A stretch of 64,000 nt of DNA, taken from the NCBI RefSeq assembly GCF_900199375.1, contig NZ_LT900217.1, positions 1,488,001 to 1,552,000 on the forward strand. The letters run 5' to 3'. The position numbers and the translations under genes are program-made. Below are positions 52,666 through 60,738 of the stretch, one piece after another. The DNA comes from Gordonibacter urolithinfaciens. GTDB lineage: Bacteria > Actinomycetota > Coriobacteriia > Coriobacteriales > Eggerthellaceae. The stretch's first letter is position 1. The number at the start of each line of letters is the position of its first letter. A model generated the notes under the pieces. The model did not search any database. It had not been told where the DNA came from and saw only the letters and a list, made by a program, of their open reading frames with translations.

Positions 52666-52691
52666 AGAGCCCCGGAATCCGGGGCTCTTTT
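52666..52691 (+). terminator. Terminator of tRNA-Leu(CAG)
   Basis: AGAGCCCCGG, loop AAT, CCGGGGCTCT, then T4. Confidence 0.9.
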
Positions 52692-52759
52692 CGTTGTCGG
52701 CAAGTGTGGCTTCGTTGGTGCACAGCAATGTGCCGAGCCCTGCGTCGTTTGCGCGAGTG

Positions 52760-52856
52760 TGGTACAATCCGAATCGAACGGTGCCCCGCCGACTCGGGCA
52801 GCACTTGTTCCTTGCTTAAGCCGGTTTACTCTTGCACAGGGGTTACCGGCTTTTTC
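52760..52856 (+). ncRNA. Candidate antisense RNA (antitoxin) opposite the small peptide message
   Basis: An extended -10 element (TGG-TACAAT, 52760-52768) points to transcription from about 52775. A stem AAGCCGGT...ACCGGCTT with T5 at 52818-52856 would end a transcript of about 80 bases. It runs toward the peptide gene and would pair with the 3' part of its mRNA, as in type I toxin-antitoxin modules. No -35 match and no coding frame. Confidence 0.5.
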
Positions 52857-52873
52857 ACGCACAAGGCCGTTCG

Positions 52874-52954
52874 TCACTCCCTTCTGGCCAAACTCACGAT
52901 TCCGATTGCCACCGTAAGAAGCGCGCATACCGCAATGATCGTTTGGGGATCCAT
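52874..52954 (-). CDS. 26-residue hydrophobic peptide, candidate type I toxin
   Basis: ATG at 52954 with GGAG six bases upstream; product MDPQTIIAVCALLTVAIGIV followed by SLARRE. Residues 5-22 form one membrane helix with a charged C-terminus, like Fst, TxpA or holin-like toxic peptides of Gram-positive bacteria. A perfect extended -10 (TGC-TATAAT, 53008-53013) gives a leader of about 45 bases. A convergent small RNA with its own promoter and terminator lies downstream. Too short for normal gene finding. The peptide itself matches no family I can name with certainty. Confidence 0.65.
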   Translation of the reverse strand: MDPQTIIAVCALLTVAIGIVSLARRE

Positions 52955-53007
52955 AGGCTTCTCCGATCTTTCGAAGCCGCCCGGGCGACGAAGCACCGAA
53001 CTTGCTC

Positions 53008-53015
53008 ATTATAGC
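53008..53015 (-). promoter_or_regulatory. Extended -10 promoter of the small peptide gene
   Basis: On the minus strand ATGCTATAATG holds a consensus TATAAT with the TGn extension; no -35 match is needed for such promoters. Confidence 0.65.
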
Positions 53016-53083
53016 ATGCTACACAGCAGCTACCCGCTCTTGGGCAGAGCACATTACCGCCGACATGCGAAGGCGCCTGAATG

Positions 53084-53118
53084 CAGAAGGGCCCCGGTCA
53101 ACGACCAGGGCCCTTCTG
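53084..53118 (-). terminator. Long hairpin after the anti-sigma-like gene
   Basis: CAGAAGGGCCC and GGGCCCTTCTG enclose an inner GGTC-AAC-GACC stem, 19 bases past the stop codon. The T-run is poor. Confidence 0.6.
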
Positions 53119-53136
53119 ATTGCGCGTTGGAGCTTG

Positions 53137-54222
53137 TTACGCCAGCTCGGTGATCTCGAAAAGGGGGGCGGTGAGGCGGGGGTCGTCGTCGGGGCGGCCT
53201 TGCTCGCGGTTGGCGGCCATGCGGTCGGCGAACACCTGCTCGAAGTTCTCGACGGGCATGATGCGGTACCGGCGCATGAGAGTGGTTCCGTCAGTGAACG
53301 TGGCGGTGGCCGAAAGCGTTGCCTGGCCGATCTTCTGTGCAGCCTCGCAGGATGCTTCGAAGAAGAGCTCGTCCATGGCGGCGTAGCGCGCATCCTCATC
53401 TTGGCCAAGCGCCTCGTACCCACCGTTGATGCTATCTGCCTGCTCCTTGTCGAGCTCGGTCAGCTCATTGTTCAGCGCCTCCTTTTCAGCGGGATCAGTT
53501 GCTGCATCCAGGCGTGCGAGCACGTCAGCGACGCGTGCGCTCCAATCGCGCTCTTCCGGCGTGCGCAGATCCACCTTGACCAGTCGGCACAGATCCTCGG
53601 GCTGCTGGTCGGCGTAGTCAAGGGTGAATTCCTGCGATGCCGTGTACGTCGACGGCACCAGCGTCCCGTCTTCCAGCGGCTTCATGTCTATCAGCTCGAA
53701 CGCCACATCCTCGCCGTCGATGGCGTAGATCACGGACTCGATGCCCTCGCCCACGCAGGCGAGGTTCAACTGGTACGAGAGAGCGCTCGGCCGCGGCCCC
53801 CCTTCGCCGCCGAACGGCACAATGCCCTCGTCAGCCGTCGCAACGCTCACCGTCTGGCCGCCCTCGTCGGCATCCGCGTAGAGCGCCAAGCCGAACTGCT
53901 CGGCCAGCGAGGATGCGGGCGTCCCGGCACCCGCGCCTTCCGAGCCGCCCGGAACGCCGGGCAGCAGCGCGGGCACGGCGATCAGGGCGCCCGCCACAAC
54001 CGCGGCAGCCAACGCACCGGTCAGCACCTTCGCCGCCCTAGGCACCGCTCGGCGCTTTCCCCCGGCGCGAGCTATGAACGCCTGCGGCCCGCACGTTGCC
54101 CCCTCGCGTCCGGCAGCCTTCTCCCCGCGCAGCTCGCCGAGGCGCGCCATCACGTCATCCTGCAGATGGGCAGGTGGCTCCGCTTGGTCCATCATCGCTT
54201 TGTACTGGTTCGCACTGGCCAT
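53137..54222 (-). CDS. Likely membrane anti-sigma factor partner of the ECF sigma factor
   Basis: 361 residues from the ATG at 54222, nine bases after GGGAGG; a GTG at 54231 is too close to it. Residues 1-70 are a polar cytoplasmic part (QYKAMMDQAEPPAHLQDDVM) as in anti-sigma proteins, then a membrane helix (about 68-92, LTGALAAAVVAGALIAVPALL) and an outer region of 260 residues with beta and helical parts. No zinc-binding HxxxCxxC is seen, so it is not a classic ZAS protein. Its start overlaps the sigma gene by 68 bases, which indicates coupled translation. The anti-sigma role is inferred from that pairing. Confidence 0.75.
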   Translation of the reverse strand: MASANQYKAMMDQAEPPAHLQDDVMARLGELRGEKAAGREGATCGPQAFIARAGGKRRAVPRAAKVLTGALAAAVVAGALIAVPALLPGVPGGSEGAGAGTPASSLAEQFGLALYADADEGGQTVSVATADEGIVPFGGEGGPRPSALSYQLNLACVGEGIESVIYAIDGEDVAFELIDMKPLEDGTLVPSTYTASQEFTLDYADQQPEDLCRLVKVDLRTPEERDWSARVADVLARLDAATDPAEKEALNNELTELDKEQADSINGGYEALGQDEDARYAAMDELFFEASCEAAQKIGQATLSATATFTDGTTLMRRYRIMPVENFEQVFADRMAANREQGRPDDDPRLTAPLFEITELA

Positions 54223-54745
54223 AGTCGACACCTCCCAAAGATGTTCTTAGCTGTGCGCGCGCCCTTTGCAGGCGCGTGCGCACGGTGGACGGCTCGATGC
54301 CGAGCACCTCCGCGATCTCTTTTCCGGAATAGCCCTCTTGGTAATACAGATGGATGACGATGCGCATGCTCTCGGACAGCTCCCCCACCGCTTCCCACAG
54401 GGCGCGCACCTCGTCGGGCGAGAGCGGGCCCGCATCGGTCGGCTCGAAGGGCATGCTGTCGAGGGGCACCGCCGGACGGCGGCTGCGTAGGCGGGCCACG
54501 TCATGGCAGCGGTTGACGGCCACGCGCAGGAGCCAGGCTTTCAGGTGCTCCTGGCCGGAGAACTCTGTCGTGTTCTGGGCGAGCCGCAAGAACACGTCCT
54601 GGTAGACGTCCTCAGCATCTTCCTTGGAGCCCGTCTGCGCCAGGGCGAGCCGCCAGACCGAGCCGCCCCAGGCGGCCATGGCCTGCCGGATGAGCGCATC
54701 CGACCTGAGGGGGCGCCCGCTGGCACGTTCTTTTTCTCTTCTCAC
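54155..54745 (-). CDS. ECF-type RNA polymerase sigma factor
   Basis: 196 residues from a GTG at 54745 behind GCAGGAGGTGAATAC; an upstream GTG at 54769 lacks a ribosome site. Sigma region 2: DAEDVYQDVFLRLAQNT and HLKAWLLRVAVNRCHDVAR. Region 4: YYQEGYSGKEIAEVLGIEPS with TVRTRLQRARAQLR, the helix-turn-helix for the -35 element. No region 3 or 1, as in ECF sigmas. It directs polymerase to stress or envelope promoters when released by its partner, the overlapping downstream gene. Confidence 0.93.
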   Translation of the reverse strand: MRREKERASGRPLRSDALIRQAMAAWGGSVWRLALAQTGSKEDAEDVYQDVFLRLAQNTTEFSGQEHLKAWLLRVAVNRCHDVARLRSRRPAVPLDSMPFEPTDAGPLSPDEVRALWEAVGELSESMRIVIHLYYQEGYSGKEIAEVLGIEPSTVRTRLQRARAQLRTSLGGVDYGQCEPVQSDDGPSGATCPSAG

Positions 54746-54931
54746 GTATTCACCTCCTGCCCCTAACACGCTCGGGAGCAGGAGGGTGTCTCATGCGGTT
54801 TACGGAAACTGACGGAACGGTGAGCAGATCGGGCGCCGCAGCGCCGCACCGTCAGCAATAACGCCTCGATGCGCCGATGCGCAGATCCGACGATATGCCG
54901 CGCCGCCAGCCGCCCGCAATCGCGCCCCGCG

Positions 54932-57007
54932 CTACCGGGCGCCGCCTCCTCCGCCGAAGCCGCCGCCTCCGCCGCCGCTGAAACCGCCGCCGAAGCCGCC
55001 GCCGCTGGAGAAGTTGCCGCTCGCGCCCGAGATGGCGGCCTGCGCCGTGCTCACGGTGTTCGATACGGCCGTGTGCAGCAGGTCGCCCGCTGCCGGCATG
55101 ACCGCGCCGCCGGCGCCGTGCGTGGGCGCGTACCAGAACCACCATGGCACGTAGCCGTATCCGTACGCCGTGCCCGCCGCGGGCTCGAACAGCTCGGGCA
55201 CGTGCGTCTGCAGCTCGCTCATGACCTGCTTCGCAATGCCGAACACGTAGGCGTACACCATGAACTCGCCCCACACCTTCACGTCGGTGGGAGGGCGCTC
55301 GTCGAGCGACGAGAAGTCGCGCAGCCAGTTGCGCAGCGCCTTGCACTTCGCCACCAGGTTGTTCCCCTCCACGCTGCGCCGCGGCAGGTAGTTGCCTATC
55401 ACGCCCAGCGCAATGGCCGTGGGCAGCATGAAGATGAGCGGGATGAAGTTGTCCGTGAGCAGCCCGACGCCCAAGCCGGCCACCCCCACCAGAATGGCGA
55501 GCGTAACGAGGTACCCCTGGTAGCGCTTGCCTTTGACCTCGAAGAAGTCCCAGCGGTTCGTCTCGGCCGACACGATGCCCTGCCAGGTCTTCATGGCATC
55601 CAGGAACTTCTCGGGGTGGTCCTTCCCATACTGCTGGATGGTGCCGAACCACAGCGAGTCGCCACCGGCGGCAATGGTGCCGAACAGGAGGTCGAGCGCC
55701 TGCCGGTCTATGGGGTTCTCCACCGCGTCGGCCACGGCGGGCACGCGCGTCAGATAGTAGTCCTCCACCGTCTCGGTACGGCCGAAGGACTTCTGGTCCT
55801 GATACGTGCCGCGGTCGATGCGGATGGCGCCGCTGTGCGACAGGTGCATGAGGGTGGCCGTGAAGTCGTCCTGGCTCTCGCGGTCCCAGCGCCACAGGCG
55901 GCCGATCACGGCCGGGTGCACGCGCGGATCGGGAACGTCGCGCCAGTACTCGTCGGTGAAGCTCGGGGCATGCTCCTTGCCGTAGCGGAAGTAGGACCAC
56001 AGCGCCCAAGCAATGAGCAGCACGCACAGCACACCGCAGCCGATGACGAAGGCCAGCGACTGCATGCGGTTGTGGTTGGCCTGGTCGGCCCAGTCCTCCT
56101 CCTCGGCCAGCACCTTGTCGAGACGCGCCTCGTCCGCATGGAGCTTCGCCGCATCGGGAGAGAGGTTCGTGAGCCACGCCACGGGGAACAGCACGCGCGC
56201 CTCGGCGTACTGGCCGGCGTTCACCTTCGGCACGGTGTACGTGACGCTGCCGTCCGAATTGATGGCCAACGACCCGTCGAGCGGGCCATGGCCCCATGCA
56301 CGCACGTTCTCGCCGGGCTCCACCGCCACGCCCTGCGGCACCGGCAGCGCCAGCGTCATGGTGATGTCGGCCGACGACTCCTCCCACTGGTCGCCGACGT
56401 ACTTCCAGTTCACCTCGGCCACGTCCTTGTAGGCCTGCACGCCGTTCACCACGGTGTAGTCCAGCTCGATAACCGCCTTCTCATCCGAGACATCGAAGAA
56501 GGCGTACACCGTGTTCTTCGGCGCGTCGACCGAGTACGCATCCGTTCCGGGGCCTCCCGCATCGCGCCAGTCCAGCACGAACGGCACGCCGGGCAGCGTC
56601 TCCCACTCGCCCACCACGTTGCCGTCCCCGTCCACGCGCGCCATGCGCACGGAGTTCACCTTCAGCTCCGCGTTCGAAGGCAATCCCTCGAACGTCCACC
56701 ACACCGCCGTGAAGTCTCCGTTGAAGTCGAACGTGCGCTGCTCCACCGCATGCAGCGACCCATCCGTCTCGGCCTGCGCCGTTATGTCCACCTTCGTCAT
56801 GTCGTAGGACTTCGCGAACGCCTCGCCCGGCGCGGCAGCCAGCAGCGCTGCGGCAGCCAAGACGAGCGCGGATGCCAGCAGTATGAGGCGCGCCGCAACG
56901 GGACGGCGCACGGCCCGAGCATCTGCAGCGGCATGGCTCGCACGGCGTGCAGGGGCGGCTATCGCAGCACGCGCCCCGGTATTATGAGGATCACTCGTGA
57001 TTTGCAC
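54932..57007 (-). CDS. DUF2207 membrane protein with Gly-rich tail
   Basis: 691 residues from a GTG at 57007, seven bases after AAGGAG; a TTG two codons earlier is too near. A long Arg/Ala-rich N-terminus leads to a signal-like helix (about 40-66, LILLASALVLAAAALLAAAP). The outer DUF2207 domain follows (YDMTKVDITAQAETDGSL, VWWTFEGLP), then a membrane helix (AFVIGCGVLCVLLIAWALW), a cytoplasmic part with DEYWRDVPDPRVHPAVIGRL, two more helices, and a tail of GGGFGGGFSGGGGGG. DUF2207 genes often lie near lemA; here lemA is 3 kb away with a kinase gene between. Function unknown. Confidence 0.9.
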   Translation of the reverse strand: MQITSDPHNTGARAAIAAPARRASHAAADARAVRRPVAARLILLASALVLAAAALLAAAPGEAFAKSYDMTKVDITAQAETDGSLHAVEQRTFDFNGDFTAVWWTFEGLPSNAELKVNSVRMARVDGDGNVVGEWETLPGVPFVLDWRDAGGPGTDAYSVDAPKNTVYAFFDVSDEKAVIELDYTVVNGVQAYKDVAEVNWKYVGDQWEESSADITMTLALPVPQGVAVEPGENVRAWGHGPLDGSLAINSDGSVTYTVPKVNAGQYAEARVLFPVAWLTNLSPDAAKLHADEARLDKVLAEEEDWADQANHNRMQSLAFVIGCGVLCVLLIAWALWSYFRYGKEHAPSFTDEYWRDVPDPRVHPAVIGRLWRWDRESQDDFTATLMHLSHSGAIRIDRGTYQDQKSFGRTETVEDYYLTRVPAVADAVENPIDRQALDLLFGTIAAGGDSLWFGTIQQYGKDHPEKFLDAMKTWQGIVSAETNRWDFFEVKGKRYQGYLVTLAILVGVAGLGVGLLTDNFIPLIFMLPTAIALGVIGNYLPRRSVEGNNLVAKCKALRNWLRDFSSLDERPPTDVKVWGEFMVYAYVFGIAKQVMSELQTHVPELFEPAAGTAYGYGYVPWWFWYAPTHGAGGAVMPAAGDLLHTAVSNTVSTAQAAISGASGNFSSGGGFGGGFSGGGGGGFGGGGGAR

Positions 57008-57018
57008 GGTCAATCTCC

Positions 57019-57047
57019 TTGCAAGTTCGAGATGGTCACGGTATCAT
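57019..57047 (+). promoter_or_regulatory. Promoter of tRNA-Ser(GCT)
   Basis: TTGCAA, 17-base spacer, TATCAT. The tRNA begins 25 bases later. It overlaps the ribosome site region of the divergent DUF2207 gene. Confidence 0.75.
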
Positions 57048-57071
57048 AGCGAATCGCACCTATTATAGCGC

Positions 57072-57162
57072 GGAGAAGTGACCGAGAGGCCGAAGGTGCT
57101 CGCCTGCTAAGTGAGTATACCCCACAAGGGTATCCAGGGTTCGAATCCCTGCTTCTCCGCCA
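57072..57162 (+). tRNA. tRNA-Ser (anticodon GCT)
   Basis: Acceptor arms GGAGAAG and CTTCTCC, discriminator G and encoded CCA. Anticodon loop CTGCTAA gives GCT. Long variable arm as in serine tRNAs. Confidence 0.95.
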
Positions 57163-57176
57163 TCGAGACATCCTTC

Positions 57177-57204
57177 GCACCCCTCTTGGGGTGCTTTCTT
57201 TTTT
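57177..57204 (+). terminator. Terminator of tRNA-Ser(GCT)
   Basis: GCACCCC, loop TCTT, GGGGTGC, then TTTCTTTTTT. Confidence 0.93.
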
Positions 57205-57223
57205 GCACCTTCGCCCGTCCTCC

Positions 57224-57601
57224 CTACCGCTTCCACGGCGGCGTGAACGGGCGCCGAGGATGATCGTCCGGGTGCGTCGTCCGCACGGGTTTCTGCTTCC
57301 AGCCGGGGTGATTGCGCACGAACACGGCGCGGCAGATGCGCGTTATGCCCAGGCCGATGAGCGCGGCCACGAGGAAGCTCGCGCCCAAGTCAAGGATGAG
57401 GGCATTGCCGTCAAGCAGCGCATACAGGCTTATGAGCAGGAACACGACCGAGAGAGCCCCCGTCAACCATGTGAACAGCCTGATGAGTATCTCCTTGCCG
57501 CGGTTCGGCGAGTGGCGCCATGCGGCAACAAGGTACACGATGCCCGCGACAACGGCCAACACGATGAGCAGCGGCACGATACGCGAAAGCCTTGCTACCA
57601 T
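57224..57601 (-). CDS. Small membrane protein with three helices
   Basis: 125 residues; ATG at 57601 behind GAAGGGAGTGGACCG. Three hydrophobic segments (IVPLLIVLAVVAGIVYLVAAW, TGALSVVFLLISLYALL, and LGASFLVAALIGLGI) precede a basic, Pro/His-rich cytoplasmic tail. It is 48 bases downstream of the hybrid kinase gene on the same strand and may be in its operon. Family not recognised. Confidence 0.8.
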   Translation of the reverse strand: MVARLSRIVPLLIVLAVVAGIVYLVAAWRHSPNRGKEILIRLFTWLTGALSVVFLLISLYALLDGNALILDLGASFLVAALIGLGITRICRAVFVRNHPGWKQKPVRTTHPDDHPRRPFTPPWKR

Positions 57602-57649
57602 CGGTCCACTCCCTTCAATGCCGCTCCCGCCTACGTTCCTTCGCCACCA

Positions 57650-59716
57650 TCATACCAAAGAGAAGGCGGGCTCCGCCGACTCGTTTGCCGCATGCCGCCC
57701 ATCCGATTCGCTGCGGGCTGGCAGGCGCAGGTCCATCACGTCGCATACGTCGGCGAAGCCGAAAGGCTTCACCAGGTAGTCGTCCATGCCGGCATCGAAC
57801 GCGCGGCGACGGTCCTCCACATACGCATTCGCCGTCATGGCCACGATAACGAGCTGCGGCCGCCCCTCGCGACGGCAGGCATCCCGCAGGGTGCGCGAAG
57901 CCTCCAAGCCGTCCATGTTCGGCATCTCCACATCCATGAACACGAGGTCGAACCAGCCGTCGGGGGCGCCCAACACCGTCTCGACCGCCTCTGCGCCATC
58001 ATGCGCCCAGACTACCTCGGCATGCGTGCGTCCCACGATGTCGCAAGCTATCTCGGCGTTGATCTCATCGTCTTCTGCTACCAGCACGCGCACGCCCGAG
58101 AAATCCACGCGCCTCGGCAGCGTGGGCACCACGTCGTCGGCGGGCAGGGGCTTGGCAGCATCGGCTCTCTCCAGGCAGAGCGGGAGGTCGACCGTGAACG
58201 TCGTGCCATGATGACGCTCGCTTTTCACGGCGATGGCGCCGCCCATCTGATCGACGATGCTCTTCGTGATGGACATGCCCAGCCCGGTTCCCTCGATGCT
58301 GCGCGTCTCATCGGAGCGCTCTCGCTCGAAGGGCTCGAAGATACGCCCCACGAACTCGGGCGCCATGCCTATACCGTTGTCCTCGATCTCGAACCGGTAC
58401 AGCGCGCAACCGCACGCTCCTTCTCCGCCGCAGGGCGTTTCGGGAAAGTCGGTGCCGCGGCTCTCGCCCAGCATCAGGGACTCGTCGGTACAGGGAGCCC
58501 GATCGGGCGACACGCAACCTGGGCGCTCCAGCCGCACGCGCAGGCGAACCTCGCCGCCCGGCTCGGTGTATTTCACGGCATTGCCGATAAGGTTCAGCAG
58601 CACCTGACGCAAGCGCAGGGAATCGCCGCGCACGTAGACGCCGGAAACGTCGTCCGCTTCCATGTGGAACACGAGCTGCTTCGTGCGCGCCTGCTGCTGG
58701 GCGATAACGTCGACCAGGGACACGAGCTCTTCCAAACTGAACGATTCGTCATTCAGCATGAACCGCCCGCTTTCGATCTTGCTCATCTCCAGAACATCGT
58801 TGATCAGGCTTATCAGGTGGTGCGATGAGAGCGTGATCTTCGACAAGCACTCCTCCACCCGGTCTTTCTCGCCCACATGGCGCTCGGCAATCTCCGTCAG
58901 CCCCACGATGGCCGAACACGGCGTGCGTATGTTGTGCGACACGCTGGCAAGGAACTGCGACTTCGCCTGGCTGGCGTGGCGGGCCGTTTCGAGCGCTGCC
59001 TCGAGGTTCTTCTGGAGCCGGTCGCGCTCGGCATTGCGGCGCCTTAACGTAACCAAGAAGACAGCGAGCACGGCCAACACGCCCGCCATGAGCACGGTAG
59101 CGTACAGCGCGGTTTCCGCACAGGCCTTGACGGCCAGCTCGAACAGGGCGTCGAACGATTGGTGCGAGCTCCCGATGATCTCGGAATTGCGTGCGAGCAT
59201 TGCCCCGATCAGCGGGTCTACCTGCTCGCTTACCGTGCGCTGCACCTCGGCGTCGGTAGTGGCGGGATCGCGGCACGTGTCGATGAGCCGTCGCTGCTCG
59301 GCCTTCAGCGTTTCATAGTCAGCCGAAAGCGCGCCCGCCTTCTCGGGGGACGACCGGCATTGGCTGGCAATGGTGGCCAGCGGATCCGCTATCGCCCGAT
59401 CGATGCTCGCATACTCGTCCTCGACGGCATCCACGGCCTCGGGCGTCCTCACGTACACGAGCCGGTCCGAAAGCGTGCGCAGCTGAACCAGGTTGGTTTC
59501 CACCTCGCCTGCCGCCACCGTCACCGGATAGGGATGCGCGTTTATCTCGTCGATTCGACTGGAGATGGCGCCCATGTTCACCATCGTCACCGTGTAGAAC
59601 ACAAGAAGAAGAACGACCAGGGCGCACGTCATTGCGAACGAGAGCATGCGGGTGTCGAGCACCCGCGCGAGTTGGTCGCGGTCGAGCATCCGATGGTAGC
59701 GGAAACCATGCGTCAT
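57650..59716 (-). CDS. Hybrid sensor histidine kinase with C-terminal receiver
   Basis: 688 residues from the ATG at 59716 (MTHGFRYHRMLDRDQL) behind GGAAGTGATTGT. One membrane helix near residues 27-50 (FAMTCALVVLLLVFYTVTMV), an outer helical sensor of about 145 residues, a second helix (YATVLMAGVLAVLAVFLV), then HisKA with phospho-His in SVSHNIRTPCSAIVGL, HATPase (NLIGNAVKYTEPGG, EDNGIGM, GTGLGM) and a receiver with Asp in DLVFMDVEMPNMDG and K in DYLVKP. Asn replaces the common Glu after the His. The signal is unknown. It is the intact counterpart of the broken kinase gene at 40112-42878. Confidence 0.93.
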   Translation of the reverse strand: MTHGFRYHRMLDRDQLARVLDTRMLSFAMTCALVVLLLVFYTVTMVNMGAISSRIDEINAHPYPVTVAAGEVETNLVQLRTLSDRLVYVRTPEAVDAVEDEYASIDRAIADPLATIASQCRSSPEKAGALSADYETLKAEQRRLIDTCRDPATTDAEVQRTVSEQVDPLIGAMLARNSEIIGSSHQSFDALFELAVKACAETALYATVLMAGVLAVLAVFLVTLRRRNAERDRLQKNLEAALETARHASQAKSQFLASVSHNIRTPCSAIVGLTEIAERHVGEKDRVEECLSKITLSSHHLISLINDVLEMSKIESGRFMLNDESFSLEELVSLVDVIAQQQARTKQLVFHMEADDVSGVYVRGDSLRLRQVLLNLIGNAVKYTEPGGEVRLRVRLERPGCVSPDRAPCTDESLMLGESRGTDFPETPCGGEGACGCALYRFEIEDNGIGMAPEFVGRIFEPFERERSDETRSIEGTGLGMSITKSIVDQMGGAIAVKSERHHGTTFTVDLPLCLERADAAKPLPADDVVPTLPRRVDFSGVRVLVAEDDEINAEIACDIVGRTHAEVVWAHDGAEAVETVLGAPDGWFDLVFMDVEMPNMDGLEASRTLRDACRREGRPQLVIVAMTANAYVEDRRRAFDAGMDDYLVKPFGFADVCDVMDLRLPARSESDGRHAANESAEPAFSLV

Positions 59717-59882
59717 ACAATCACTTCCGACCTGTTGTCTCCGACAAGCGCCCGAATGGAGAAGGCCACCGGGCATATCCGTTCGCGCAACCGCGCCGCT
59801 CGGCGTGGCTGCGCGAACGGATCTTGGCTAGGCTAGAATGGAGCGCCCGCCTCGTTGGTTCGGGCGCGCGCGGTGATCGCTC

Positions 59883-60437
59883 TTAGAATTGAACCTTGGG
59901 GGCGACGTCCGCCCCGGCTGCGGCATCGAAGCTGTCGCGCTGCTTGAAGCCCATCATCCCCGCGAACAGCACCGCCGGGAACGTCTGGATGGCCGTGTTG
60001 AACTTCATGACCGTGTCGTTGTAGCTCTGGCGCATGTAGCTGATCTTGTCCTCGGTGTTGGACAGCTCGGCCTGGAGCTGCTGGAAGTTCGCGTTGGCCT
60101 TGAGGTCGGGGTAAGCCTCGGCCACGGCGAACAGGTTCTTCAGGGCGCCGGTAAGGATGCCGTCGGCCTGCATCTTGCCCTCCGGCGTGGGCGCGTTCAT
60201 CACGGCGGTGCGCGCCTGCGTGACCTCCTCGAGCGTCCCGCGCTCGTGCGAGGCGTAGCCCTTGACCGTCTCCACGAGGTTCGGGATCAGGTCCAAGCGG
60301 CGCTGCAGCTGCACGTCGATCTGCGCCCAGGCGTTGTCCACCATGTTGCGCAGCTTCACCAGGTTGTTGTACAGGCCGATGATGGCAACGACCAGGACGA
60401 CAACGATGACGAGGATGACAATCAGTGGGATGCTCAT
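59883..60437 (-). CDS. lemA: LemA family protein
   Basis: 184 residues from the ATG at 60437 behind AAAGGAGAGCTT; the 13 upstream codons have no ribosome site. An N-terminal membrane helix (IPLIVILVIVVVLVVAIIGL) is followed by the LemA signature YNNLVKLRNMVDNAWAQIDV, QLQRRLDLIPNLVETVKGYA and a four-helix coiled-coil body ending FNTAIQTFPAVLFAGMMGF. LemA proteins are widespread; their role is unclear. DUF2207 proteins, often encoded with LemA, are represented at 54932-57007. Confidence 0.94.
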   Translation of the reverse strand: MSIPLIVILVIVVVLVVAIIGLYNNLVKLRNMVDNAWAQIDVQLQRRLDLIPNLVETVKGYASHERGTLEEVTQARTAVMNAPTPEGKMQADGILTGALKNLFAVAEAYPDLKANANFQQLQAELSNTEDKISYMRQSYNDTVMKFNTAIQTFPAVLFAGMMGFKQRDSFDAAAGADVAPKVQF

Positions 60438-60738
60438 AAGCTCTCCTTTGCTATTACGTAACTGGGATTTTAACATCTTGGGTCACGTATGGGGAACATA
60501 GATTGAATCTGTAACCCAGGGCATCCTTCTTTAGTACGAGCCGTAGGCGGACAGCGGAGCGCTGCATCCCCCTTTCGGGCCATAGCGGGCGGCGGGAGCA
60601 GCAGCTTGTCGGGACGGGCCGCGGTAGGACGGCTCACGGTCATAGGCGGGACGGCGCCGGTGGGGCAGATTGCGGGCTGGTTGCAATCGGGACGGCGCCG
60701 TCGACCGGAGCGGGAGGCGCGGCTTCGGGCGGGTGCGC
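60438..60738. other. 300-bp region between lemA and ispE
   Basis: Carries the lemA promoter, two copies of CGGGACGGCGCCG (about 60650 and 60690) and the palindrome GACGGCGCCGTC. A low-complexity minus-strand frame ending at 60531 is not supported by a ribosome site. Confidence 0.5.
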
